DNA from: an uncultured Clostridia bacterium
GTDB taxonomy: Bacteria > Bacillota > Clostridia > TANB77 > CAG-508
Length of the DNA stretch: 20,652 nt
Direction of reading: 5' to 3'
Assembly (NCBI GenBank): GCA_934167305.1
Contig: CAKPKQ010000021.1
Location: 1 to 20,652, forward strand
The notes beneath the pieces were generated by a model, which worked only from the letters and a program-made list of their open reading frames with translations, was not told where the DNA came from and did no database searches. Positions 7,596-15,320 of this stretch are shown piece by piece (the first letter of the stretch is position 1; every line of letters starts with the position of its first letter). The position numbers and the translations under genes are program-made.

Positions 7596-8921
7596 TTATT
7601 CTTTTTCTCCCTTTTCTCTTACTATCATTCTAATTGGGGTTCCTGTTAGCCCAAATTCTTTTCTAATTTGGTTCACAAGGTACCTTTCATAAGAAAAATG
7701 GAATAGCTCTTTATCATTTACAAATACCACAAATGTTGGTGGTTTTGTAGTAGCCTGAGTCATATAAAAAATCTTTAGTCTCTTTCCCTTATCTGTTGGT
7801 GGTTGCACAATTGTAACCGCTTCACTTAATACGTCATTCAATACTGAAGTTGATACTCTTAATGCATTTTGACTTGCAACCATATTTATCATTTCATATA
7901 GTTTGTTTACTCTTTGACCTGTTTTAGCCGATATAAACATAATAGGGGCATAAGATAAATAAGATAATTTATTATACACATCTTTTTTATAGTTTTCCAT
8001 AGTTTGATTATCTTTTTCTACTTCATCCCATTTATTTACTACAATTATTACACCCTTGCCAGCTTCATGTGCTTCTCCGGCTATTTTTGCATCTTGAGCA
8101 GTTACTCCTTCTTTTGCATCTAGCATTAGCATACATACATCTGCTCTTTCTACTGCTAATAGACTTCTCATAACACTATATTTTTCTAGGTTATCATTTA
8201 CTTTGCTTTTTCTACGAATTCCTGCTGTATCAATAAATATATATTTACCATATTCATTCTGAAATTCTGAGTCAATTGCATCTCTTGTAGTTCCTGCAAT
8301 ATCACTTACTATTACTCTATTTTCTCCAAGTATTTTATTTACTAATGAAGATTTACCTACATTTGGTTTTCCTATGATTGCTACTTTAATAACATCACTT
8401 TCATCTTCATCTTCTGTTTGAGGTGGAAGATTATCATATATAGCATCTAGTACATCTCCTATTCCTTTTGCATTTACTGATGATACAGCAAAAGGTTCTC
8501 CAACTCCTAAATTATAAAATTCATATAATTCATCAGGTGTTTTTCCAAATGTATCAGATTTATTACATACTAAAATTATTGGTTTCTTAGATTTTTTTAG
8601 CATTAATGCTATATCTTGATCTGTTGCAGTAACTCCTTGTTTTATATCTGTTACAAACAAAATTACATCTGCAATTTCTATTGCCATATCTGCTTGTCTG
8701 CGCATTTGCGAAAGAATAATGTCATCAGACTCTGGCTCTATACCACCAGTATCCACTAAAGTAAAGTTTCTACCTCTCCAATTTGCATCAGCATAAACTC
8801 TATCTCTTGTAACACCTGGTGTATCTTCAACTATTGATATTCTCTTTCCAACAACATAGTTAAAAAATGTAGACTTACCCACATTTGGCTTACCTATAAT
8901 TGCAACTATTGGTTTACTCAT
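7596..8921 (-). CDS. der: Ribosome assembly GTPase Der (EngA)
   Basis: Der is the essential tandem GTPase that helps build the 50S subunit. The 441-residue protein has two complete G domains. The first P-loop, G-K-P-N-V-G-K-S, is at 10-17, with D-T-G-G at 57-60 and N-K-S-D at 120-123. The second P-loop is at 184-191, with D-T-A-G and N-K-W-D following. An acidic linker (about 169-176) joins them and a KH-like RNA-binding domain fills about 350-436. The start ATG at 8921 has AGAAAGGA upstream. A TATAAT at 8951-8956 on the minus strand could start a der-plsY-gpsA-dtd transcript, but I see no matching -35 box. Confidence 0.98.
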   Translation of the reverse strand: MSKPIVAIIGKPNVGKSTFFNYVVGKRISIVEDTPGVTRDRVYADANWRGRNFTLVDTGGIEPESDDIILSQMRRQADMAIEIADVILFVTDIKQGVTATDQDIALMLKKSKKPIILVCNKSDTFGKTPDELYEFYNLGVGEPFAVSSVNAKGIGDVLDAIYDNLPPQTEDEDESDVIKVAIIGKPNVGKSSLVNKILGENRVIVSDIAGTTRDAIDSEFQNEYGKYIFIDTAGIRRKSKVNDNLEKYSVMRSLLAVERADVCMLMLDAKEGVTAQDAKIAGEAHEAGKGVIIVVNKWDEVEKDNQTMENYKKDVYNKLSYLSYAPIMFISAKTGQRVNKLYEMINMVASQNALRVSTSVLNDVLSEAVTIVQPPTDKGKRLKIFYMTQATTKPPTFVVFVNDKELFHFSYERYLVNQIRKEFGLTGTPIRMIVREKGEKE

Positions 8922-8997
8922 TTTTCCATTCCTTTCTTTATTTTGCTATTATTATAATTAAGTTTAAAATGAACAAGATGCTGATTATTTTTAAACT

Positions 8998-9495
8998 TTA
9001 GTATGTAAATTTGCCTTCTAACAAATCATCATTTCTAATCCACTCATCAACATCAACTTCAATATATTCTGAATCACTAGTTCTAACTACTACTTTTTTA
9101 ATTCCACTATTTATTATTAACTTTCTGCACATTTGACATGAATTAGAACCTGGGTCATATTCACCTGTTTCGGCTTTATATATAACTAAATATAAAGTTC
9201 CACCCATCATGTCTTTTCTGCTTGCACTAATTATTGCATTTTGCTCTGCATGAACACTTCTACAAGCATCATATCCTCCATGTCTTATATCTGGAAATTC
9301 TTTTTTCTTGGTACAATAGCCTATATCTATGCAGTTTTTTCTCCCCCTTGGTGCTCCGTTATAACCTGTAGATATAATTTCATCATTGTTTACTATAACA
9401 CACCCTACTCTTTTTCTTAAGCATGTACTTCTTTCTGCAACAGATTTTGCTATATTTAAATAATAGTTTGTTTTATCAATTCTATTACTACTCAT
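8998..9495 (-). CDS. dCMP deaminase family zinc protein (ComEB-like)
   Basis: Enzymes of this family deaminate dCMP to dUMP, feeding thymidylate synthesis; ComEB of Bacillus is a relative named from the competence locus. The 165-residue protein has the cytidine deaminase fold with catalytic H-A-E (His82, Glu84) and zinc cysteines Cys120 and Cys123 in S-C-Q-M-C. The usual proline before the first of these cysteines (P-C-x-x-C) is a serine here. Other family marks are S-T-G-Y-N-G-A-P-R-G at 42-51 and extra Cys/His residues (Cys55, Cys61, His72, Cys78) in the region that binds a second zinc in homologues. The start has AGG-rich sequence 9-14 bases upstream. It lies 76 bases upstream of der on the same strand. 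Confidence 0.9.
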   Translation of the reverse strand: MSSNRIDKTNYYLNIAKSVAERSTCLRKRVGCVIVNNDEIISTGYNGAPRGRKNCIDIGYCTKKKEFPDIRHGGYDACRSVHAEQNAIISASRKDMMGGTLYLVIYKAETGEYDPGSNSCQMCRKLIINSGIKKVVVRTSDSEYIEVDVDEWIRNDDLLEGKFTY

Positions 9496-9602
9496 TTATA
9501 TACCTATTCCTTATTTTAAATTTTTGCATTTATATTTTACCATACAATGTCAAATAATGCTATTATTTTTATTCATTTTTATCATTTGCTCTTGCAAAGC
9601 AA

Positions 9603-9630
9603 AACAGCATAGCCTTTAAGCTATGCTGTT
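9603..9630 (-). terminator. Rho-independent terminator after rpmF
   Basis: An 11-bp perfect stem (9603-9613 with 9620-9630) has a 6-nt loop. On the minus strand it is followed by TTTTGCTTTG. It begins 8 bases after the rpmF stop codon. Confidence 0.8.
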
Positions 9631-9638
9631 ATCGATTT

Positions 9639-9821
9639 TTATCCTTCAGTTTTTGCAATTACTTCTTTTCCATCATAGTATCCACAATTTGGACATACTC
9701 TATGTTGTAATACTTTTTCATGGCAATGTGGACAATCAACTAAATTTTGATTTTCTAATTTCCATGTAGATCTTTTTAAATGTGTTCTTGCTTTTGACCA
9801 TCTTCTTTTTGGTTGTGCCAT
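9639..9821 (-). CDS. rpmF: 50S ribosomal protein L32
   Basis: The 60-residue basic protein opens A-Q-P-K-R-R-W-S-K-A-R-T-H after the initiator Met and carries a complete zinc ribbon, C-P-H-C (30-33) and C-P-N-C (43-46). All four cysteines are present, so this is the zinc-binding form of L32. AGGGAGGG stands before the ATG. In many bacteria rpmF follows the yceD gene; here the upstream neighbour is a P-type ATPase and there is no yceD, so the gene relies on its own consensus promoter just upstream. The terminator follows within 8 bases, which makes it a one-gene transcript. Confidence 0.98.
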   Translation of the reverse strand: MAQPKRRWSKARTHLKRSTWKLENQNLVDCPHCHEKVLQHRVCPNCGYYDGKEVIAKTEG

Positions 9822-9897
9822 TTCTAATTCCCTCCCTTGATTGCTTTTTCTCTGTAATCTATATTTTAATTTATTACCTAAAAATTGATACTATAAA

Positions 9898-9926
9898 ATT
9901 ATACTAACTTTTTTTGCATTTGTCAA
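9898..9926 (-). promoter_or_regulatory. Perfect consensus sigma-A promoter of rpmF
   Basis: On the minus strand there is exact TTGACA (9921-9926), a 17-bp spacer and exact TATAAT (9898-9903). The predicted start is near 9891, giving a leader of about 70 bases. It lies only four bases beyond the stop codon of the ATPase gene. Confidence 0.92.
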
Positions 9927-9930
9927 CTGC

Positions 9931-12684
9931 TTATTCATCTTTTGTAGTATTTATTTTTAATAACTTAAATATTTCTACTACAACAATTGGCATAAATACT
10001 AATATAACTGTCTCTAGAATATTCATTGCTGGTAATACTGGTATGCTAAATATATTTCTTAATGCTGGTACAAATAATACTATAAGCATTAGTCCTGCAG
10101 ATACAACTGTTGCAAGTATTAATTTACTATTATTAAATATTCCTGTTTTAAATATAGATTTTTTATTGTTTCTAATATTAAATACATGTACTAATTCTGA
10201 AAGCGCTAAAACAGTAAATGCCATTGCTTGTCCTATTTCTACTTTAACTTCTTCTGCAGATAATGTTCTTACAATTCCATTTGCTTCTGTTACTTGTACA
10301 ACTGGCAACTCATTTTCTGGTGTTGCTAAACCAATTATAAATGCAATAAGTGTAATTACACCAATCATAATTCCTTGGTATATTACTCTAAAAGTCATTC
10401 CTTTTGTAAATACACCTTGTTTTGGTTTTAATGGTTTTCTATTCATTATATCTTTTTCTGCTGGATCAACTGCTAATGCTAATGCTGGTAGTGAGTCTGT
10501 TACTAGGTTTATCCATAATATATGAATTGGTAATAATGGTGTAATTAAGTTTACATCTATGTTAAACCATTTGCTTAAAAGTGGAGTCATTAAAATCGCT
10601 ACAAATAATATTATTATTTCTCCAACATTACTTGATAGTAAAAATTGAATTGCTTTTAATATGTTATCATATATACGTCTTCCTTCTTCTACTGAAGATA
10701 CTATTGTAGCAAAGTTATCATCTGTTAATATAACATCTGCCGCTTCTTTTGATACATCAGTACCAACTATTCCCATTGCACATCCTATATCTGCTGTTTT
10801 TAATGCTGGAGCGTCGTTTACTCCATCACCAGTCATTGCAACAATTTCTCCATTTGCTTGCCAAGCTTTTACTATTCTAACTTTATGTTCAGGCGAAACT
10901 CTTGCATATACACTATACTTTCTAACATTTTTTATTAAGTCTTCATCTGACATTTCTTCAAGTTCACTACCTGTAATTGCTTCATCTTCATTTTCTAAAA
11001 TTCCTAAAGCTTTAGCAATTGCAATTGCTGTAATTTTGTGGTCACCTGTAATCATTACAGTTTTAATACCTGCTGTTTTACATTTTTCTACTGCTTCTTT
11101 TACTTCTTCTCTTGGTGGATCTATCATTCCAACCATACCAACATAAGTTAAATCACTCTCAATAGTTTTCATTTCTTCATCTGTTGGTTCATGGTCTAAT
11201 TCTTTATATGCCATTGCTAATACTCTAAGTGCATTTTTAGCCATTTCTTCATTTTGTTTAACAATTTCTTTTCTATATTCATCAATGTCAGTATTTACAT
11301 TTCCATTTATAACATAGCTACTACATCTGTTTAATAACTCATCTACTCCACCTTTTGTATATACCATATATTTATTAGGAAATAGATGTACTGTTGTCAT
11401 AAGTTTTCTATCAGAGTCAAATGGTAGTTCTTTTACTCTTTCATATTTTTCTAGAATTGGTGGTTGAAAATCCAGTTTGAATCCCATATCAATTAATGCT
11501 GTTTCTGTTGGATCTCCAGTAAGTTTTCCATCTGATACTTTTGTGTCATTACAAAACATGCTAATATATGTCAGTGTCTCTAGTTCTTCATCCAAATTTT
11601 CTGTATCTATATCGTCTAAATCTACTAACTTATTGTTATAAAATACTTTTTTAACAGTCATTTTATTTTGTGTTAATGTTCCTGTTTTATCTGAACATAT
11701 AACTGTTGTACTTCCTAATGTTTCTACTGCTGGAAGCTTCTTAACAATTGCATGTTTTTTTACCATCCTTTGTACACCAATTGCTAATACAATTGTAGAT
11801 ACAGCAGCTAGTCCCTCTGGTATAGCTGCAACTGCTAAACTTACTGCAGTCATAAACATTTCTATTGGTTCTTTACCATATAATAAACCAATTATAAAAA
11901 TAATTACACAAATTACTATTGCTACAATTCCAAGTGTTTTACCTAGTTTGTTTAATTTTTGCTGTAATGGAGTTTCTGTTTCTGCAACTTCATTTATCAT
12001 TCCAGCTATTTTTCCAACTTCAGTATTCATACCTGTTTCAACAACAATACCTCTGCCTCTACCATAAGTAATTAGGCTTGAGGAAAATAACATATTAGTT
12101 CTATCTCCTAAACCTATTTTTTCATCATTTATTACATCAGTATTTTTATCGACTGGAACTGATTCACCTGTTAAGGATGCTTCCTGTGCTTTTAAGTTAG
12201 CAGATTCTATAATTCTTAAATCTGCTGGTACATAATCTCCAGTATCTAATATTACAATATCTCCTGGTACTAATTCTTTTGATGGTATTACATCTACTTT
12301 TCCATTACGAATTACTTTAGTAACATGAGAACTCAATTTTTGTAAAGCCTCTAGTGATTTTTCCGCCTTACTTTCTTGTGCCACTCCAATAATTGCATTT
12401 ACAATTACAACTATTAGTATAATAATTGAATCAGTTATTCCTTCTCCTTGATAATAGCCTACTGCTCCAGAAATTATAGCCGCAATTATTAAAATAATAA
12501 TCATAAAGTCTTTGAATTGCTCTAAGAATTTAACAATTAAACTCTTTTTCTTTTTAGCTTGTAATTCATTTAGTCCGTAAATTTCTCTTTTTTCTTTTAC
12601 TTGCTCATCAGATAGTCCCTGACTACCTACTTTTAACTCTTCTTTAACTTCTTCAATGCTTTTATTAAACCACTGTTCTCCCAT
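9931..12684 (-). CDS. Cation-transporting P-type ATPase, Ca2+ (P2A) type
   Basis: This 917-residue membrane pump uses ATP to move cations, most likely Ca2+ out of the cell. In order it shows an N-terminal cation-ATPase domain (about 5-75), the actuator motif T-G-E-S (172-175), the M4 motif P-E-G-L with Glu290, the phosphorylation motif D-K-T-G-T with Asp332, the nucleotide-domain K-G-G (about 444-446), the hinge G-D-G-V-N-D-A-P (619-626) and six C-terminal helices. Residues matching the SERCA Ca2+ ligands are present in M5 (Asn686, Glu689) and M6 (Asn726, Asp730), and a Glu is present in the M8 region, so both Ca2+ sites look complete. PMCA-style bacterial relatives often keep only one site. 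AAAGGAG precedes the ATG, and a promoter lies at 12724-12752. Confidence 0.94.
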   Translation of the reverse strand: MGEQWFNKSIEEVKEELKVGSQGLSDEQVKEKREIYGLNELQAKKKKSLIVKFLEQFKDFMIIILIIAAIISGAVGYYQGEGITDSIIILIVVIVNAIIGVAQESKAEKSLEALQKLSSHVTKVIRNGKVDVIPSKELVPGDIVILDTGDYVPADLRIIESANLKAQEASLTGESVPVDKNTDVINDEKIGLGDRTNMLFSSSLITYGRGRGIVVETGMNTEVGKIAGMINEVAETETPLQQKLNKLGKTLGIVAIVICVIIFIIGLLYGKEPIEMFMTAVSLAVAAIPEGLAAVSTIVLAIGVQRMVKKHAIVKKLPAVETLGSTTVICSDKTGTLTQNKMTVKKVFYNNKLVDLDDIDTENLDEELETLTYISMFCNDTKVSDGKLTGDPTETALIDMGFKLDFQPPILEKYERVKELPFDSDRKLMTTVHLFPNKYMVYTKGGVDELLNRCSSYVINGNVNTDIDEYRKEIVKQNEEMAKNALRVLAMAYKELDHEPTDEEMKTIESDLTYVGMVGMIDPPREEVKEAVEKCKTAGIKTVMITGDHKITAIAIAKALGILENEDEAITGSELEEMSDEDLIKNVRKYSVYARVSPEHKVRIVKAWQANGEIVAMTGDGVNDAPALKTADIGCAMGIVGTDVSKEAADVILTDDNFATIVSSVEEGRRIYDNILKAIQFLLSSNVGEIIILFVAILMTPLLSKWFNIDVNLITPLLPIHILWINLVTDSLPALALAVDPAEKDIMNRKPLKPKQGVFTKGMTFRVIYQGIMIGVITLIAFIIGLATPENELPVVQVTEANGIVRTLSAEEVKVEIGQAMAFTVLALSELVHVFNIRNNKKSIFKTGIFNNSKLILATVVSAGLMLIVLFVPALRNIFSIPVLPAMNILETVILVFMPIVVVEIFKLLKINTTKDE

Positions 12685-12723
12685 TAAATTTCTCCTTTAA
12701 TTTTTTGTTAGTTTTTCCTATAA

Positions 12724-12752
12724 ATTATATTTTATTTTGTAAAAAATAGCAA
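12724..12752 (-). promoter_or_regulatory. Sigma-A promoter of the Ca2+ ATPase gene
   Basis: On the minus strand there is TTGCTA (12747-12752), a 17-bp spacer and TATAAT (12724-12729), with a predicted leader of about 33 bases to the ATG at 12684. Confidence 0.75.
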
Positions 12753-12783
12753 TAGTTTTATTTTTGTGATATAACTTTTTCAA

Positions 12784-12819
12784 ATAAAAAAATAAGAGTT
12801 GTTCTATTATAGAACTACT
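12784..12819 (-). terminator. Probable terminator downstream of the response-regulator remnant
   Basis: A 10-bp stem with one mismatch (12797-12806 with 12810-12819) and a 3-nt loop is followed on the minus strand by CTTATTTTTTT. It is about 95 bases after the remnant's stop codon and just before the ATPase promoter. Nothing else is visible in the rest of this 228-base gap. Confidence 0.6.
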
Positions 12820-12912
12820 AATATTTAAAATAAACTTTAAGATTTAAAATAATACTAATTTTGAACAATTATGATCCTAATTTAATAAATAAAAATCATA
12901 AATAGAAAATAA

Positions 12913-13200
12913 TTATTGCATTGAAGTTGACTTTGCTGTGAGCATAATTACTTTTGTTTTTATTTCTTCTTTCCTTATATTATTTAAAATCTCAAAACCA
13001 TTTATGCCCGGAAGCATAACATCTAAAATTATTAAGTCGTATATATTGGTTGTAGCATTATACAAACCTTCTTCTCCATCTGTACAAATATCTACCTGAT
13101 ATTTTTCTTTTTTTAATTTTGATGCAATTGCATCTGCTAAATTAAATTCATCTTCAATTATTAAAATACGCATATTTTTACCATTTATTAAAATACGCAT
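12913..13200 (-). pseudogene. Truncated response regulator (receiver domain only, incomplete)
   Basis: The reading frame gives a typical OmpR-type receiver opening (M-R-I-L-I-I-E-D-E-F), the phosphoacceptor motif L-D-V-M-L-P-G and the switch threonine in M-L-T-A-K-S. It then stops at S-T-S-M-Q, where intact proteins continue to the conserved lysine (T-K-P-F) and a winged-helix DNA-binding domain. The rest is absent from the next 230 bases in any frame, so this is a deletion and not a simple frameshift. No partner histidine kinase is present. The N terminus is duplicated: two in-frame ATG starts (13200 and 13173) come from a 27-bp tandem repeat. Without the lysine and the output domain it should not act as a normal regulator. 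Confidence 0.85.
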
Positions 13201-13213
13201 ATTTTTACCATTT
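13160..13213. repeat. Exact 27-bp tandem duplication over the remnant's start codon
   Basis: Two perfect 27-bp units (13160-13186 and 13187-13213) each contain the start codon, the first codons and the upstream spacer of the response-regulator remnant. As 27 is a multiple of three, the frame stays open and nine residues are repeated at the N terminus. Confidence 0.95.
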
Positions 13214-13349
13214 CCTTTTTTCCAAAGTGTCATTGCCTATTTGGCAGTTTTACTTCAAGTTATTTATTGCATATATTATACTTTAAACAAGATTTATTTG
13301 TATATAGTTTTCACAAAATTATCATACTATGAAAAGAAAGGGTGATGTT

Positions 13350-14102
13350 ATGGCATTAATAAAATGTCCAGAATGTGGCAATCAAATAAGCGACAAAGCT
13401 GAAAGTTGTCCAAAATGTGGTTATGAGTTAAACAAGAAATCTGATTCTGTCACTACCAATGCTAACAAAATAGCAAGTTCCTTTGCAAATAAAGGTAACT
13501 TTAAATATATTTTAATAATATTGGCTATAATTGTAGTTGGCTTTTTAGTTTTTAATCAACCAAGTAATAATACAGGAACAGGCACAGGTGGTACTGGAAC
13601 AGGCGGAACAGGAACTGGTGGTACTGGTCAACCTACTACCCCATCAACTAATGGTAATCAGGTTTACAATGATCCTTACCTTGGAATTTCTTTCCAAGTA
13701 CCAAGTGGTTATAAAGTAACCACAGATAAAGAAGGATACATTTATGTAGGTAAAAACATAGATGACCAAGGTCCTTTAATCCCATATCTAATTATTGGCA
13801 GATATGACAATTATACTAGTGAAGTTCAATTTTTAAATGATTTTACAACGTATATGAAAAAAGAATATAGTGATTTACAAATTATTATTAATATGCTTTC
13901 TGGTGTTATTGGTAACAGAACTGTTTATGGATTAGCGTATAGTTATACTTCAAGTGGACACTTAGTAATTGATAACAGATATGCTGTACTAATCAATGGT
14001 AAAGTATATATGATAGCTTCTCGTGAGGAAAATACCAATACAACAGAAATCAATAATGCTGTAAATTGCATTATATCTACTTTAACAGAAAGGGGATCAT
14101 AA
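13350..14102 (+). CDS. Zinc-ribbon membrane protein with extracytoplasmic domain
   Basis: The 250-residue protein opens with a zinc ribbon (Cys6, Cys9, Cys20, Cys23), then a polar linker, one membrane helix (about 53-71), a Gly/Thr repeat linker (76-93) and an outside domain of about 150 residues. That domain starts Y-N-D-P-Y-L-G-I-S-F-Q-V-P-S-G-Y and resembles the general form of PsbP-like or short lipoprotein domains that begin G-I-S-F-x-x-P-x-G-Y, but I cannot name the family firmly. The ribbon is inside the cell and the domain outside, a layout suited to a sensor or regulator. The start at 13350 follows GAAAGGGTG; an ATG 21 bases upstream has no such site. The stop lies three bases before the PrsW-like gene, which opens with the same M-A-L-I-K-C. 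Confidence 0.85.
   Translation: MALIKCPECGNQISDKAESCPKCGYELNKKSDSVTTNANKIASSFANKGNFKYILIILAIIVVGFLVFNQPSNNTGTGTGGTGTGGTGTGGTGQPTTPSTNGNQVYNDPYLGISFQVPSGYKVTTDKEGYIYVGKNIDDQGPLIPYLIIGRYDNYTSEVQFLNDFTTYMKKEYSDLQIIINMLSGVIGNRTVYGLAYSYTSSGHLVIDNRYAVLINGKVYMIASREENTNTTEINNAVNCIISTLTERGS
13575..13628 (+). repeat. 15-bp period coding repeat (Gly-Thr linker)
   Basis: About 3.6 imperfect 15-bp units (13575-13589, 13590-13604, 13605-13619 and a partial 13620-13628) encode the pentapeptide G-T-G-T-G repeated. The units vary mostly at third codon positions, so the peptide is kept while the DNA drifts. It separates the membrane helix from the outside domain. Confidence 0.8.
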
Positions 14103-14105
14103 AAT

Positions 14106-15266
14106 ATGGCTTTAATAAAATGTGAAGAATGTGGTGAAAGCATATCTTCTAGTGCTAAAGTATGTCCACACTGTGGCGTAAAAATTAATCTACAAACTTG
14201 CCCCGAATGTGGTGCCAAATTAAACGGAGACGAAATTAATTGTCCCGAATGTGGTTACCCTGTTGGCAAGAAAAATGCTTCAAATATAATAACTGAAAAC
14301 TTAGATAAAATAACAGGTGCTCAATCAAAAAGCTATGTAAAATTTAAAGATTTATTTAAAAATACTTTCAAAAAACATACTGAAGAAGATTTGGATGAAA
14401 TTTTTGTTTGTGGTTCAGATAAAACTACTCCAGATGTCAAAGATATTAACCCAAATAACGCAAGTGCATGGGTATATTTTAAAATATTTGTATTTTTCAT
14501 AATTGCATATATTCCCACTCGTATAGGATTTATAGATTATGGAAATATAAACTTTTTACCAATAATGATAATGTTAGCAGCTTTTGCTGTTCCAGTAACT
14601 GTACTTATATTTTTCTTTGAAATTAATTTATTTAGAAACATACCTTTTTATAAGGTAATAAAATACTTTATACTTGGTGGAGCATTATCACTAATCTTAG
14701 CTATACTATATTTTTCATTACCATATTTCGAAACAAATGCTACTGTTCAAACTTATGAGGGTGCTTTATTGATTGGCCTGGTTGAAGAAGTTGCAAAAGC
14801 TGTTATAGTTGCTATTTTCTTATTTAAAAGCAAAAAGAGTAATTATATATTAAACGGATTATTAGTTGGTGCTGCTGTTGGTGCAGGTTTTGCTGCATTT
14901 GAAACAGCTGGATACATCTTAAAATTTGGTCTTAACAGCGGTTTACAAACAATGTTAGAAATTATAAAATTACGTGGTTTCTTGGCACCTGGTGGTCACG
15001 TTGCTTGGGCAGCTATAGAAGGTGCAGCATTAATGTATGTTAAAGGATTTGATAAATTAGATAAAAAACACTTAAATGATAAAAGATTTTTATTAATTTG
15101 TTTAATTCCTGTTGTATTACATGGTATATGGGATATGCCTATTAATGCTCCTTATTACCTAGTTCAAATTGCAATGACAGTTTTAGCTTGGCTTGTAATA
15201 ATTTATTTTATAAACTTAGGATTAAAACAAATTGATGATGCTAAAAGATTAGAATCAAATAAATAG
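14106..15266 (+). CDS. Double zinc-ribbon PrsW-family intramembrane protease
   Basis: PrsW of Bacillus cleaves the anti-sigma factor RsiW within the membrane region. This 386-residue protein has two zinc ribbons at the N terminus (Cys6, 9, 20, 23 and Cys32, 35, 46, 49), a polar linker to about residue 120, then about eight membrane helices with the PrsW marks: E-E-x-x-K (Glu227, Glu228, Lys231), F-A-A-F-E (Glu266), G-G-H-V-A-W (His298) and L-H-G-I-W-D (His339, Asp343). All expected metal or catalytic residues are present, so it should be active. AAAGGGG precedes the ATG, three bases after the previous gene. No sigma/anti-sigma pair is in the window; the adjacent membrane proteins are the obvious candidate substrates or partners, which is inference. 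Confidence 0.92.
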   Translation: MALIKCEECGESISSSAKVCPHCGVKINLQTCPECGAKLNGDEINCPECGYPVGKKNASNIITENLDKITGAQSKSYVKFKDLFKNTFKKHTEEDLDEIFVCGSDKTTPDVKDINPNNASAWVYFKIFVFFIIAYIPTRIGFIDYGNINFLPIMIMLAAFAVPVTVLIFFFEINLFRNIPFYKVIKYFILGGALSLILAILYFSLPYFETNATVQTYEGALLIGLVEEVAKAVIVAIFLFKSKKSNYILNGLLVGAAVGAGFAAFETAGYILKFGLNSGLQTMLEIIKLRGFLAPGGHVAWAAIEGAALMYVKGFDKLDKKHLNDKRFLLICLIPVVLHGIWDMPINAPYYLVQIAMTVLAWLVIIYFINLGLKQIDDAKRLESNK

Positions 15267-15276
15267 TTGACTAAAA

Positions 15277-15320
15277 CCTCCTTCTTAGGTAAAATATATC
15301 TAGAAGGAGGGATTTTTTTG
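15277..15320 (+). promoter_or_regulatory. Terminator-like hairpin whose 3' arm is the ribosome binding site of the next gene
   Basis: CCTCCTTCT (15277-15285) pairs perfectly with AGAAGGAGG (15302-15310) around a 16-nt loop; seven T follow (15313-15319). The 3' arm is the Shine-Dalgarno sequence, and the T run leads directly into the TTG start (15318-15320). The stem can therefore end transcription after the PrsW gene and, in transcripts that pass it, hide the ribosome binding site. Confidence 0.75.

Noticed and set aside
9914..11146. Long plus-strand open frames of about 160-200 codons
   Set aside because: They are antisense to the P-type ATPase gene, whose motifs are all intact; the peptides are low-complexity and have no ribosome binding site.
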